A DNA stretch of 9,855 bases from an uncultured Eubacteriales bacterium (GCA_905198865.1 CAJKEB010000063.1:1-9855), one strand, 5' to 3'; numbered from the stretch's first letter, positions 1 through 5,350 are shown. Notes: a model not told the origin generated them from the sequence alone. Translations and numbers: made by a program.

Positions 1-6
1 TTTTTA

Positions 7-35
7 TTGATTATTATTTTATAATAAGATATAAT
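7..35 (+). promoter_or_regulatory. SigA-type promoter of the SLOG remnant
   Basis: TTGATT (7-12) and TATAAT (30-35) are separated by 17 bases, the ideal SigA spacing, and a second TATAAT lies at 20-25. The predicted start of transcription is near base 42, about 25 bases before the ATG at 67. The signals look intact although the gene behind them is broken. Confidence 0.55.
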
Positions 36-66
36 GTTATTAATATAACCAAAAGAGGTTACAAAA

Positions 67-339
67 ATGGAGTGATATATTATTAATAAAGAAAAAACAG
101 CGGTATTTGTCGGACATAGTCAAATTTTCTGTAATATAAGAGATATGTTGAAGTATGAAATTATCAGGTTAATTAGAGAAAAAGGTGTTGATACATTTTT
201 AAATGGCGGTATGGGAGAATTTGATATGCTGAGTGCTAAATGTATAGAAGTGATAAATCTGTATGATGATATATACAGAAACAATGTGAGTAAAACCATT
301 GACAATTTAAGTGATAAGGGTTATAATATAGGCAAGTAA
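67..339 (+). pseudogene. Decayed SLOG-domain (YpsA/DUF1273-like) protein
   Basis: The frame begins with an ATG at 67, eight bases behind an AGAGG ribosome binding site (54-58), but codon 3 is TGA (73-75). It then stays open to TAA at 337-339. The translation after the stop contains TAVFVGHS followed by a helix and then NGGMGEFDMLSAK. This resembles the first nucleotide-binding half of SLOG proteins (a GH turn, then GG-x-G-x-(F)D). Complete relatives are roughly 150-180 aa; only about 85 codons remain and the region after SAK does not match the middle of the family. The end (CIEVINLYDDIY) looks like the last strand of the fold, so an internal deletion is plausible (inference). The sequence is more AT-rich than the genes that follow. 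An alternative reading is a live short protein started at the AUU at 79, six bases after GGAG (69-72), or at the internal ATG 145, which would cut off the first strand. SLOG proteins bind nucleotides or nucleotide-derived ligands, but no activity can be assumed here. Confidence 0.55.
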
Positions 340-386
340 AAGGTTATCGTTTAACGGTTAACCAAGAAGATTATACTATTTCATAC

Positions 387-410
387 AACCGTCCTTGTCA
401 AAGGGCGGTT
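387..410 (+). repeat. 10-bp inverted repeat overlapping a -35 box
   Basis: AACCGTCCTT (387-396) pairs with AAGGGCGGTT (401-410) across the loop GTCA. The single non-Watson-Crick position is a G-U wobble in + strand RNA, so the stem is complete only in + strand RNA. No T-run follows, so it is a weak terminator for the SLOG remnant at best. It covers the -35 element (395-400) of the next promoter and could also serve as a protein-binding site. Confidence 0.45.
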
Positions 411-422
411 ATATCGTATAAT
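395..422 (+). promoter_or_regulatory. SigA-type promoter for the L,D-transpeptidase gene
   Basis: TTGTCA (395-400) and TATAAT (417-422) are 16 bases apart. Transcription would start near 429, giving a leader of about 60 bases before the ATG at 489. Confidence 0.5.
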
Positions 423-440
423 TATCATTAGTAAAATCAG

Positions 441-465
441 GGGCCGGAGGCGGCTTTTATTTTTA
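441..465 (+). terminator. Small hairpin with U-rich tail in the transpeptidase leader
   Basis: GCCG (443-446) and CGGC (451-454) form a four-base GC stem around GAGG, extendable by two G-U pairs, followed by TTTTATTTTT. It has the layout of a weak intrinsic terminator. It lies downstream of the predicted start near 429 and upstream of the RBS GGGAGG (478-483). It could therefore stop read-through from upstream or attenuate the transpeptidase mRNA. The short stem makes either role uncertain. Confidence 0.35.
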
Positions 466-488
466 TATTATATAATTGGGAGGTTTAT

Positions 489-1913
489 ATGAAACACAGG
501 AAAATTATTGCGGCTGTGCTTGCCGCAGGAATGTTATCTTCGGGTACGGCGGTTTTTGCTGATGAAGTCAGCCCTTCGCCTGCACCCGATACAACGTATA
601 TTACTGAGGGTGAATATACGGATTATACAGAAGCAGAAGAGGCTGCTGTAAGCACTGCTTTGCCGGAGGATATGGAGGAAGCTGCGGAGACGGAAGCGCC
701 TGCGGCTGTTGCGACAGAGCCGCCGGTTCAGGCAGAGCCGGAGCCAATCTTAGCTGACGGACAGACAATTTCAGAGTTTGATGTATATTTCAGCTGTGTT
801 CTCGATGCATGGCCAAGAAAGGATTATGCAGTATTCAATATCTATTCCGAGGACGGCGTTCTCATTGACTCGCACACAAGATACATGGCGGAGCCGGAGG
901 AATTTGTGATTAACTTCACCGTGCCTGAGTCGCCTGTCGGAACTGTGTTTTATCTTGAGGTGACCGGAGTGGATTCGGTGGATTACTACACGGATAATTA
1001 TGCCGTACCGTTTGAAACTAAAATTCCGCTTTATACATATTGGTCGGATCCGGACGAAAACGGCGTCAGAGTTCCGGTTACATCGGCGTACATGACTGCG
1101 CATATGAGAACTCAGTGTCCGATTAATATTTATGTTGACGGTCAACAGGTAAGCCTCTCATCGCCAGCGATTTTTGAGGGCTCGTCAATTATTGCTCCGC
1201 TGTCCGAAATTGCCGAAGCTATCGGCATTTCCGACTGTACATTTTTCCCGCAGTATAACAGTGTGAGAGTTGAGACAGGCGACCACATTATGTATGTGAA
1301 TATAGGCGCAACATATTATTCGATGTATGATAATACTATGTTCTTCAATGTTCCGGTATCAAATATAAACAGCCTGACATATGTAGAGCTCAGACCGTTT
1401 GTAGAGGCTTTTGGAAGTACACTGGAATATACCGATAACGGTTCATATTGCGATATTACTTTGACTAAGTCGCCGAAGGCGCTCGAGTCGATTGCCGCAC
1501 TTGAGACGCGTATGAATGAAAGCGGTATAGGAAGCAAGACTGAGTATATGATTTGGGTCAACAAAGAAAAGTTCAGATGCAGCGTGTTCAAAGGCTCAAA
1601 AGGCGACTGGAAATGGGTCAAGGACTTTACCGTCGGCATAGGAGCGGAAAGCAGTGAAACTGTCACGGGTGTATTTGAATATTCTGATTACACAAGCATG
1701 TGGCCGTATGCTTCATATTATGTGGGGCCTGTTATGGTGTTCTATGGAAATTACGCGCTCCATTCTACTTTGCTTAAATATGACGGAACACCGTATAATA
1801 ATAATGTAGGCGTGAAATTATCTCTGGGCTGCGTTCGCTGTCAGCCGAAGTATATCAACTGGATGGCTAACACTATTCCCAAGGGTACAAGAGTATATGT
1901 AACAGAGCATTAA
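489..1913 (+). CDS. Secreted L,D-transpeptidase (YkuD) with copper-amine-oxidase-N-like domain
   Basis: A 474-aa exported protein predicted to form 3-3 peptidoglycan cross-links or attach proteins to the wall. Residues 1-24 are a classical signal peptide (basic start, hydrophobic core, likely cleavage after AVFA). An acidic, Pro/Ala/Glu-rich linker follows (25-90), then a probable beta-rich segment (95-200). Residues about 212-327 (INIYVDGQQV through LRPFVEAFG) match the copper amine oxidase N-terminal-like domain, common in clostridial envelope proteins. Residues about 353-472 are the YkuD catalytic domain: His425-Ser426 upstream and the nucleophile Cys448 in SLGCVR. Families usually show S/T-H-G-C; here the His before Gly is Leu446, and the His-Cys spacing is 23. 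GGGAGG (478-483) sits five bases before the ATG. The gene appears monocistronic and ends 19 bases before a long hairpin. Family assignment is firm; the physiological substrate is inferred. Confidence 0.88.
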   Translation: MKHRKIIAAVLAAGMLSSGTAVFADEVSPSPAPDTTYITEGEYTDYTEAEEAAVSTALPEDMEEAAETEAPAAVATEPPVQAEPEPILADGQTISEFDVYFSCVLDAWPRKDYAVFNIYSEDGVLIDSHTRYMAEPEEFVINFTVPESPVGTVFYLEVTGVDSVDYYTDNYAVPFETKIPLYTYWSDPDENGVRVPVTSAYMTAHMRTQCPINIYVDGQQVSLSSPAIFEGSSIIAPLSEIAEAIGISDCTFFPQYNSVRVETGDHIMYVNIGATYYSMYDNTMFFNVPVSNINSLTYVELRPFVEAFGSTLEYTDNGSYCDITLTKSPKALESIAALETRMNESGIGSKTEYMIWVNKEKFRCSVFKGSKGDWKWVKDFTVGIGAESSETVTGVFEYSDYTSMWPYASYYVGPVMVFYGNYALHSTLLKYDGTPYNNNVGVKLSLGCVRCQPKYINWMANTIPKGTRVYVTEH

Positions 1914-1932
1914 TAATTGAATTTTGTATAAT

Positions 1933-1996
1933 AAAGCGAATATACCAGCACGAATTAGCACTTAGATGTGACGCTGTGCGGTATATTCGCTTTTGT
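1933..1996. terminator. Long hairpin after the transpeptidase gene
   Basis: AAAGCGAATATACC (1933-1946) is perfectly complementary to GGTATATTCGCTTT (1980-1993), a 14-bp stem, and a further four pairs (1948-1951 with 1976-1979) continue above a one-base bulge. A short T-rich stretch follows on the + strand. The apical part is about 24 bases, longer than in a standard terminator, so it may be a terminator carrying a small insertion or a miniature repeat unit. The remaining bases up to the XRE promoter hold no recognised gene. Confidence 0.55.
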
Positions 1997-2107
1997 ATTC
2001 CCGGATTTCATCGGCAAGCTGACGGCATTGGACGAGCATGGTATGAGCGTTGTATCTTCAGTGACAGAAAAAGAATATAAACGAAGTATAAAATTTTAAC
2101 ACGAATA

Positions 2108-2136
2108 TTGACAATTACTTGTAATTGTGTTACAAT
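2108..2136 (+). promoter_or_regulatory. Extended -10 SigA promoter of the XRE gene
   Basis: TTGACA (2108-2113) matches the -35 consensus exactly, and TACAAT (2131-2136) follows after 17 bases with a TG dinucleotide one base before it (2128-2129). Transcription should start near 2143, essentially at the ribosome binding site, so the leader would be only about 14 bases. Confidence 0.75.
2111..2128. promoter_or_regulatory. Probable operator: 8-bp perfect inverted repeat inside the promoter
   Basis: ACAATTACTTGTAATTGT is two perfect 8-base half-sites (ACAATTAC and GTAATTGT) around a TT centre. It begins within the -35 hexamer and ends at the TG of the extended -10. A protein bound here would block RNA polymerase. 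The gene directly downstream encodes an XRE-type DNA-binding protein, so autorepression is the simplest reading (inference). Confidence 0.6.
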
Positions 2137-2156
2137 GACCGTGAGGAGGTGTTTCT

Positions 2157-2498
2157 GTGGATGAGTTAACACTGCTTATCAAGCAAGAAATTAAAAAACA
2201 GTACCGCAGCGTGCGTCAGTTTGCCTTACATGTTGGTATCGCACAGACTACGGTAGTAAGTGCACTTAAGAACGGTGTATCCGGAACAGGCTTTGCCACT
2301 GTTATGAAAATTTGTAAGGCACTTAATATTCAGGTATTTGATTACTCAATTCCGTTGGTTATCAATGATAATGTAATCACATTACTTAAGAAGTACAACG
2401 CTCTTGACAAGCTGGCTGAGCACACTGTTCAGACAGTACTCAATGTTGAGTACGAAAGATGTAAGGCAGATGCTATGAAGAGCAATACTAAGCGTTAG
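2157..2498 (+). CDS. XRE-family helix-turn-helix regulator
   Basis: A 113-aa cytoplasmic protein with a Cro/CI-type helix-turn-helix at about residues 17-60: helix with SVRQFALHVG, turn IAQ, recognition helix TTVVSALKNG, then a supporting helix FATVMKICKALN. The remaining 50 residues (VITLLKKYNALDKLAEHTVQ onward) are predicted helical and could dimerise; no ligand or catalytic domain is present. The start is GTG at 2157, six bases after GAGGAGGT (2143-2150); the ATG at 2161 is out of frame. The promoter spacer contains an inverted repeat, suggesting self-regulation. Other targets are unknown; the transpeptidase upstream and the convergent deacetylase are the only close neighbours. The frame stays open beyond the TAG stop. 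Fold assignment is confident, biological role is not. Confidence 0.85.
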   Translation: MDELTLLIKQEIKKQYRSVRQFALHVGIAQTTVVSALKNGVSGTGFATVMKICKALNIQVFDYSIPLVINDNVITLLKKYNALDKLAEHTVQTVLNVEYERCKADAMKSNTKR

Positions 2499-2651
2499 TT
2501 TGCTGCACAGCTTTATGAAATCTTAGCATTGGCTTTTGATTATTGTAGCCGTGCTAAATATAAAGATATTAACAACAATGATTATTTGAAAAAGATTATA
2601 AAAAGAACACCGCAAAGCTGCGGCGTTCTTTTTGTTATGGATTTAATTTGA
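2499..2651 (+). other. In-frame open extension after the XRE stop codon
   Basis: Directly after the TAG at 2496-2498 the same frame runs open for 50 codons to TGA at 2649. Its first 35 codons read like a helical protein (for example AAQLYEILALAFDYCSRAKY). It may be the lost C-terminus of a longer regulator cut short by an amber mutation, or chance. The last codons overlap the shared terminator at 2600-2633, which argues against an intact tail. A separate hairpin (2523-2534 with 2547-2557) lies in the same stretch without a T-run. Confidence 0.2.
2600..2633. terminator. Bidirectional terminator between XRE and deacetylase genes
   Basis: AAAAAGAAC and CCGC pair with GCGG and GTTCTTTTT around the loop AAAGCT, with one A/C position that becomes a G-U pair in - strand RNA. 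There are T-runs on both strands. It lies ten bases past the deacetylase stop codon and about 100 past the XRE stop, and should end both convergent transcripts. Confidence 0.8.
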
Positions 2652-3752
2652 ACTTGATTTGCTTGACTTACTTGAACTGTCAGAGCTGCTTGATTCACCG
2701 GTCAGCTTCTTAACGGTAGACGGCCAGAAATCGGTATAGGTTTTACCGTTTTCCATCTGAACGCCTTTGGCTTCAGCCATTTCCGAAACAGTGACAAGCT
2801 GATAGCCGGCTTTCTGCAGTGCGGGTATGAGCTTTATAGCCGCCTCAACGGAGGTCTTGTGTATATCGTGCAGAAGAATGATATCGCCGTCCTGAACATC
2901 TCGCATAGTATTGTTATAAACAGTATCAGCGTTTAAGTATTTCCAGTCCAGTGTATCCATAGACCAAAGGATTAACGGTGCTTCAGCACAGCTTCTGACC
3001 GTATCGTTAAGTGCGCCATACGGCGGGCGAAGTGTAGGCGGGTTTTCGCCGCTGTATTTTTTGATTGCCTCCTGCGTATCAGTAACCTGCTTTTTGACGC
3101 CGCTCTCGCCAAGCGTTGTAAGCTGTGTATGATCCCAGGCATGGCTTGATGCCTCGCAGCCTATTTCAGCCATCTTTTTGACGATTTCTTCAGCACCTTT
3201 GACAGAGTTTACGTTCTGACCGAGCATGAAGAAGGTTGCGTGAGCATTGTTCTCTTCAAGTGCGTTAAGCAAATCCATTGTATAGCTGGCGCTCGGACCG
3301 TCGTCAAACGTCAGGCAAACCATTGGCTTATCCGGGTCAACATTGCCGTTGCCGCGTTTCCAGCCGTTATCAATATACGTCTGGACTTCTGACTTAAGCA
3401 CGTCTTTTTCTTCGCCGGTTGACGGATTGGTCACCTTTGTAAATATCGATGAATAGTTAGTTGTATAACCGTCTTTTTGGTACTTTTCTGTATCTGCTTT
3501 AAATACCACGATGCTTTCGCCGCTGTCATCCCACATAGTGGTAAGAACATCGTTTATATTATCGTACCAGCCGACAGTTTTCTGTGCTTCAACCTCAGAC
3601 GGGTCAAATTGTTCCGTTCTGCCGTCTTCTGCGTACATAGTAACTTTTGATGTATCTGTATTTTGGTTTACATCAACCGGAATAATGCCCTTCATACCCA
3701 TACACACAATAAGAATTGCAGCAAGCAATACGGCTCCATAAACTTTTTTCAT
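2643..3752 (-). CDS. Membrane-anchored polysaccharide deacetylase (NodB/CE4)
   Basis: A 369-aa protein predicted to remove acetyl groups from cell-wall or other N-acetylated glycans outside the membrane. Residues 4-25 form a hydrophobic signal anchor. Residues 37-135 are a stalk with two similar units, each with SEV, six residues, then GW (52-62 and 121-131). The NodB domain covers about 143-325 with all carbohydrate esterase 4 motifs: TFDDGPS (148-154, base Asp150 and metal ligand Asp151), SSHAWDH (202-208, metal ligands His204 and His208), RPPYG (242-246), DTLDW (266-270) and LLHD (293-296). The tail from 354 is almost pure Ser/Lys/Asp. The RBS GGAGG lies nine bases before ATG. A -10-like TATAAT occurs on this strand at 3791-3796, without a convincing -35. 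The substrate, peptidoglycan or a secondary polymer, cannot be told from sequence. The transpeptidase gene nearby is also wall-related. Confidence 0.9.
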   Translation of the reverse strand: MKKVYGAVLLAAILIVCMGMKGIIPVDVNQNTDTSKVTMYAEDGRTEQFDPSEVEAQKTVGWYDNINDVLTTMWDDSGESIVVFKADTEKYQKDGYTTNYSSIFTKVTNPSTGEEKDVLKSEVQTYIDNGWKRGNGNVDPDKPMVCLTFDDGPSASYTMDLLNALEENNAHATFFMLGQNVNSVKGAEEIVKKMAEIGCEASSHAWDHTQLTTLGESGVKKQVTDTQEAIKKYSGENPPTLRPPYGALNDTVRSCAEAPLILWSMDTLDWKYLNADTVYNNTMRDVQDGDIILLHDIHKTSVEAAIKLIPALQKAGYQLVTVSEMAEAKGVQMENGKTYTDFWPSTVKKLTGESSSSDSSSKSSKSSSN

Positions 3753-3802
3753 AGGTCTGAACCTCCGTGTAATTTATATCATCATACAATATTATACAAA
3801 AC

Positions 3803-3836
3803 AATCTGTCCCGAAATGCAAATCTCGGGACAGATT
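3803..3836 (-). terminator. 12-bp hairpin ending the small-protein operon
   Basis: AATCTGTCCCGA (3803-3814) and TCGGGACAGATT (3825-3836) form a perfect 12-bp stem with a 10-base loop. On the - strand it is followed by GTTTTGT, a weak U-tract, and lies about 100 bases after the stop of the 154-aa gene. It is probably that operon's terminator. It also sits just upstream of the -10-like TATAAT (3791-3796, - strand) of the deacetylase, so an operator or leader role is possible. The rest of 3753-3933 is AT-rich spacer with short palindromes and no gene. Confidence 0.55.
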
Positions 3837-3933
3837 AATTATAATAATAATTATTATTTATGTCAATAGCTGCAATATAACAAATTTGTTACTTTTATGA
3901 TATATCATACGGTGCTTATGTATTTGGAGGATT

Positions 3934-4398
3934 TTATCCCATAAGTATATATACAAGGGCAATGAGCAGTGCGGTATCATCATTGTCGTCGCTGTCTGCA
4001 AGCATAATAATAAGAGCTGTGAGAAGCAGATCCTCAGCAGTAAAGAAGCCTAAAATCTTTTTTGTCTCACGGTTATAAATTCCTGACGGAATGAAGTTTA
4101 GTATCGATTTGAACAAGCCTGACGGGTTCGAGATAATTTGTTCAAGCGGGTTTGAGGTATTGCTTCGCTGCTCGTTTTCACAGCTTTCGATCGGCTGCTG
4201 CCGGGATGAAGTATAGGCTGAAGATGCGTTAAACCCGTGTTCGGTGTTTCTGTTTATAGGCTGATTTTGGTTTCGGTTCTGACCTTGCGTTTGATTTTGA
4301 CGATTATATCCAAAATTTGCATTTGAGGCGTTTCTGCCCTGCGGCTGCATATTGTTTCTGCGGTCGTTACGGTTGTCGGAGGTTTGATAATGTCTCAT
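3934..4398 (-). CDS. Unrecognised Asn/Gln-rich protein with C-terminal acidic hydrophobic hairpin
   Basis: A 154-aa protein of unknown function, last of a three-gene operon. Residues 1-84 are low-complexity and polar, rich in Asn, Gln, Arg and Ser (for example NRQNQTQGQNRNQNQPINR at 32-50), and probably disordered. A compact C-terminal part follows: an amphipathic stretch (LEQIISNPSGLFKSILNFIP, 85-104), then YNRETKKILGFFTAEDLL (108-125). Two hydrophobic helices (about 124-134 and 142-153) are joined by the acidic loop DSDDNDD (135-141). The hairpin could pack into a membrane or an assembly; no signal peptide is present. The start follows AGGAGG by seven bases, and that RBS overlaps the stop of the preceding gene (TAGGAGG), pointing to coupled translation. 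C-terminal tails of this style seem familiar from uncharacterised clostridial proteins, but I cannot name a family. Confidence 0.72.
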   Translation of the reverse strand: MRHYQTSDNRNDRRNNMQPQGRNASNANFGYNRQNQTQGQNRNQNQPINRNTEHGFNASSAYTSSRQQPIESCENEQRSNTSNPLEQIISNPSGLFKSILNFIPSGIYNRETKKILGFFTAEDLLLTALIIMLADSDDNDDTALLIALVYILMG

Positions 4399-4409
4399 AT
4401 CGCCGCCTC

Positions 4410-4829
4410 CTAAAAATTCAGATTTATTCCGCTGTCTTTAAGCATGGCAAAGGCCTTTACCATACCCATAATTTTGATTGCTCCGTCAGTTCTGTCCTGA
4501 CGTGATTTTCTGAGATAAGGCTTAATTGCATAAAGAAGATTTGCGCTGTTGCTGTTTTGCTCTGGCTTCAAAGCTGACATAATATTCCCGAGCTTTATCA
4601 TCATGTCTATTTGGTTTATATCACCAAAATCGCCGAAGCCCGGATTATTTGTGTGGTTTTGATTTTCGGTCTGTTTTTCTTGCTTTTCGGAATCGGACGA
4701 GGCGCTGTCGTCTGAACCCATAAAGGCGCTGATTATATTATTGAGCTTTGCTTGACCGTCGTCTGTGCTCATCATGCTTTGTATCTGTTCTATAGCAGAA
4801 CTCAAGTCAAATTCGCTGTCGCTTTCCAT
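4410..4829 (-). CDS. Unrecognised acidic helical small protein
   Basis: A 139-aa protein, middle gene of the operon, function unknown. The N-terminal third (5-37) is predicted helical and acidic (SSAIEQIQSMM, KLNNIISAFMG). A Ser/Asp/Glu/Gln/Asn-rich, probably disordered linker (38-70) follows. The C-terminal half (71-132) is helical: INQIDMMIKLGNIMSALKP, then NLLYAIKPYLRKSRQDRTDGAIKIMGMVKAF with a basic RKSRQDR turn between helices. There is no signal peptide, membrane helix or cysteine, and no catalytic motif can be seen. The RBS GAGGTGAT precedes ATG. It starts 40 bases after the 92-aa gene and ends 11 bases before the 154-aa gene. The helix-basic turn-helix pattern suggests a protein-interaction module. 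The name and role are open. Confidence 0.75.
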   Translation of the reverse strand: MESDSEFDLSSAIEQIQSMMSTDDGQAKLNNIISAFMGSDDSASSDSEKQEKQTENQNHTNNPGFGDFGDINQIDMMIKLGNIMSALKPEQNSNSANLLYAIKPYLRKSRQDRTDGAIKIMGMVKAFAMLKDSGINLNF

Positions 4830-4869
4830 ACAATCATCACCTCTTTCTTTGCGCTGCGTTTAATTTTTC

Positions 4870-5148
4870 TTATTTCTTGTCAGACAAAATCGAGTTCAGA
4901 TTTTTCATTATTTCGGGATTAGAGCCAAGCGCATTTTTCAGCGCAGGATTGCTTGAAAGCACACGGCTTAAGTCGTTTATATTGATTTTGTCCAGCTGCT
5001 GTTTAAGCTCGTTTTGGTTTGTGTTTTTCAGCGTGTTCATAACTTGGTTCATATCGTTCTTTGATATCATGGTACTGAACTGCTTCAGCGTTTCGTTCAG
5101 CTTGTTTTTGTCAACACCCTGAGTTATGTCGTTTATATTTATATTCAT
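4870..5148 (-). CDS. Unrecognised Asn-rich helical small protein
   Basis: A 92-aa soluble protein, first gene of the operon, function unknown. It is rich in Asn, Lys, Leu and Ile and predicted almost fully helical. ININD occurs twice (3-7 and 55-59), each followed by a similar helical stretch, so the protein may be two diverged units about 52 residues apart. The C-terminus has paired NP turns (SSNPALKNALGSNPEIMKNL, 65-84), a spacing reminiscent of STI1-type helical repeats, though this is only a resemblance. There is no signal peptide. AAAGGAG lies nine bases before the ATG. Upstream is a divergent spacer shared with the yfcE transcription unit. Size, start signals and operon position support a real gene. 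Confidence 0.75.
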   Translation of the reverse strand: MNININDITQGVDKNKLNETLKQFSTMISKNDMNQVMNTLKNTNQNELKQQLDKININDLSRVLSSNPALKNALGSNPEIMKNLNSILSDKK

Positions 5149-5197
5149 AGATTATGGCTCCTTTCGGTTTTTTTGCTTTTATTCAAACTCACTTTAC

Positions 5198-5233
5198 AAT
5201 ACATTCTATGTATTTTAATAAAAATAGTGACAA
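5198..5233 (-). promoter_or_regulatory. Possible promoter and inverted repeat for the small-protein operon
   Basis: On the - strand TTGTCA (5228-5233) and TAGAAT (5203-5208) are spaced by 19 bases, which is long. The -10 lies inside a perfect inverted repeat AATACAT-TCT-ATGTATT (5198-5214) that may be an operator. The -35 overlaps the -35 of the divergent + strand promoter. A sporulation sigma factor promoter elsewhere in the spacer cannot be excluded. Confidence 0.28.
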
Positions 5234-5255
5234 AAAAATATTTATATGGTATAAT
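5227..5255 (+). promoter_or_regulatory. Extended -10 promoter of the yfcE-coaX-malic enzyme-xylosidase unit
   Basis: GTGACA (5227-5232) and TATAAT (5250-5255) are 17 bases apart with TG at 5247-5248. Transcription should begin near 5262, leaving a leader of about 90 bases before the ATG at 5351. Confidence 0.7.
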
Positions 5256-5304
5256 AATGAAGCAACATATTAACGCAGTTTATTATAGCGATTATTGAAT
5301 AGGG

Positions 5305-5332
5305 TTTCCGAAAACGCTTGTGTTTTTGGGAA
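5305..5332 (+). promoter_or_regulatory. Leader hairpin abutting the yfcE ribosome binding site
   Basis: TTTCCGAAAAC (5305-5315) pairs with GTTTTTGGGAA (5322-5332) around GCTTGT, an 11-bp stem with two G-U pairs. It ends one base before the GAGGAG RBS (5333-5338). No T-run follows, so it is not a terminator; it could affect translation initiation or mRNA stability. It does not match a riboswitch class I can name. Confidence 0.4.
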
Positions 5333-5350
5333 GAGGAGTTGAATATAACG

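Noticed and set aside
342..363. Imperfect palindrome GGTTA...TAACC just after the SLOG remnant
   Set aside because: Inner pairs need uneven bulges and no promoter element overlaps it; not distinguishable from chance in AT-rich sequence.
1959..2099. 46-codon open stretch ending in TAA, with protein-like text such as FIGKLTALDEHGMSVVSSV
   Set aside because: It has no start codon with an RBS, overlaps the right arm of the long hairpin, and matches no family I know. A run of this length is expected by chance, so at most it is an unidentifiable gene remnant.
3685..3740. Possible lipoprotein signal in the deacetylase N-terminus (LIVC)
   Set aside because: The residue before Cys is Val, not the small residue required in a lipobox; a plain signal anchor fits better.
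3843..3908. Short palindromes AATAATAATTATTATT, TAACAAATTTGTTA and ATGATATATCAT
   Set aside because: All consist almost only of A and T in a very AT-rich spacer, without adjacent promoter or T-run signals.
5318..5350. Upstream TTG start for the phosphodiesterase gene
   Set aside because: It would add 11 residues before the conserved MKALIFSDSHG start and runs through the RBS itself.
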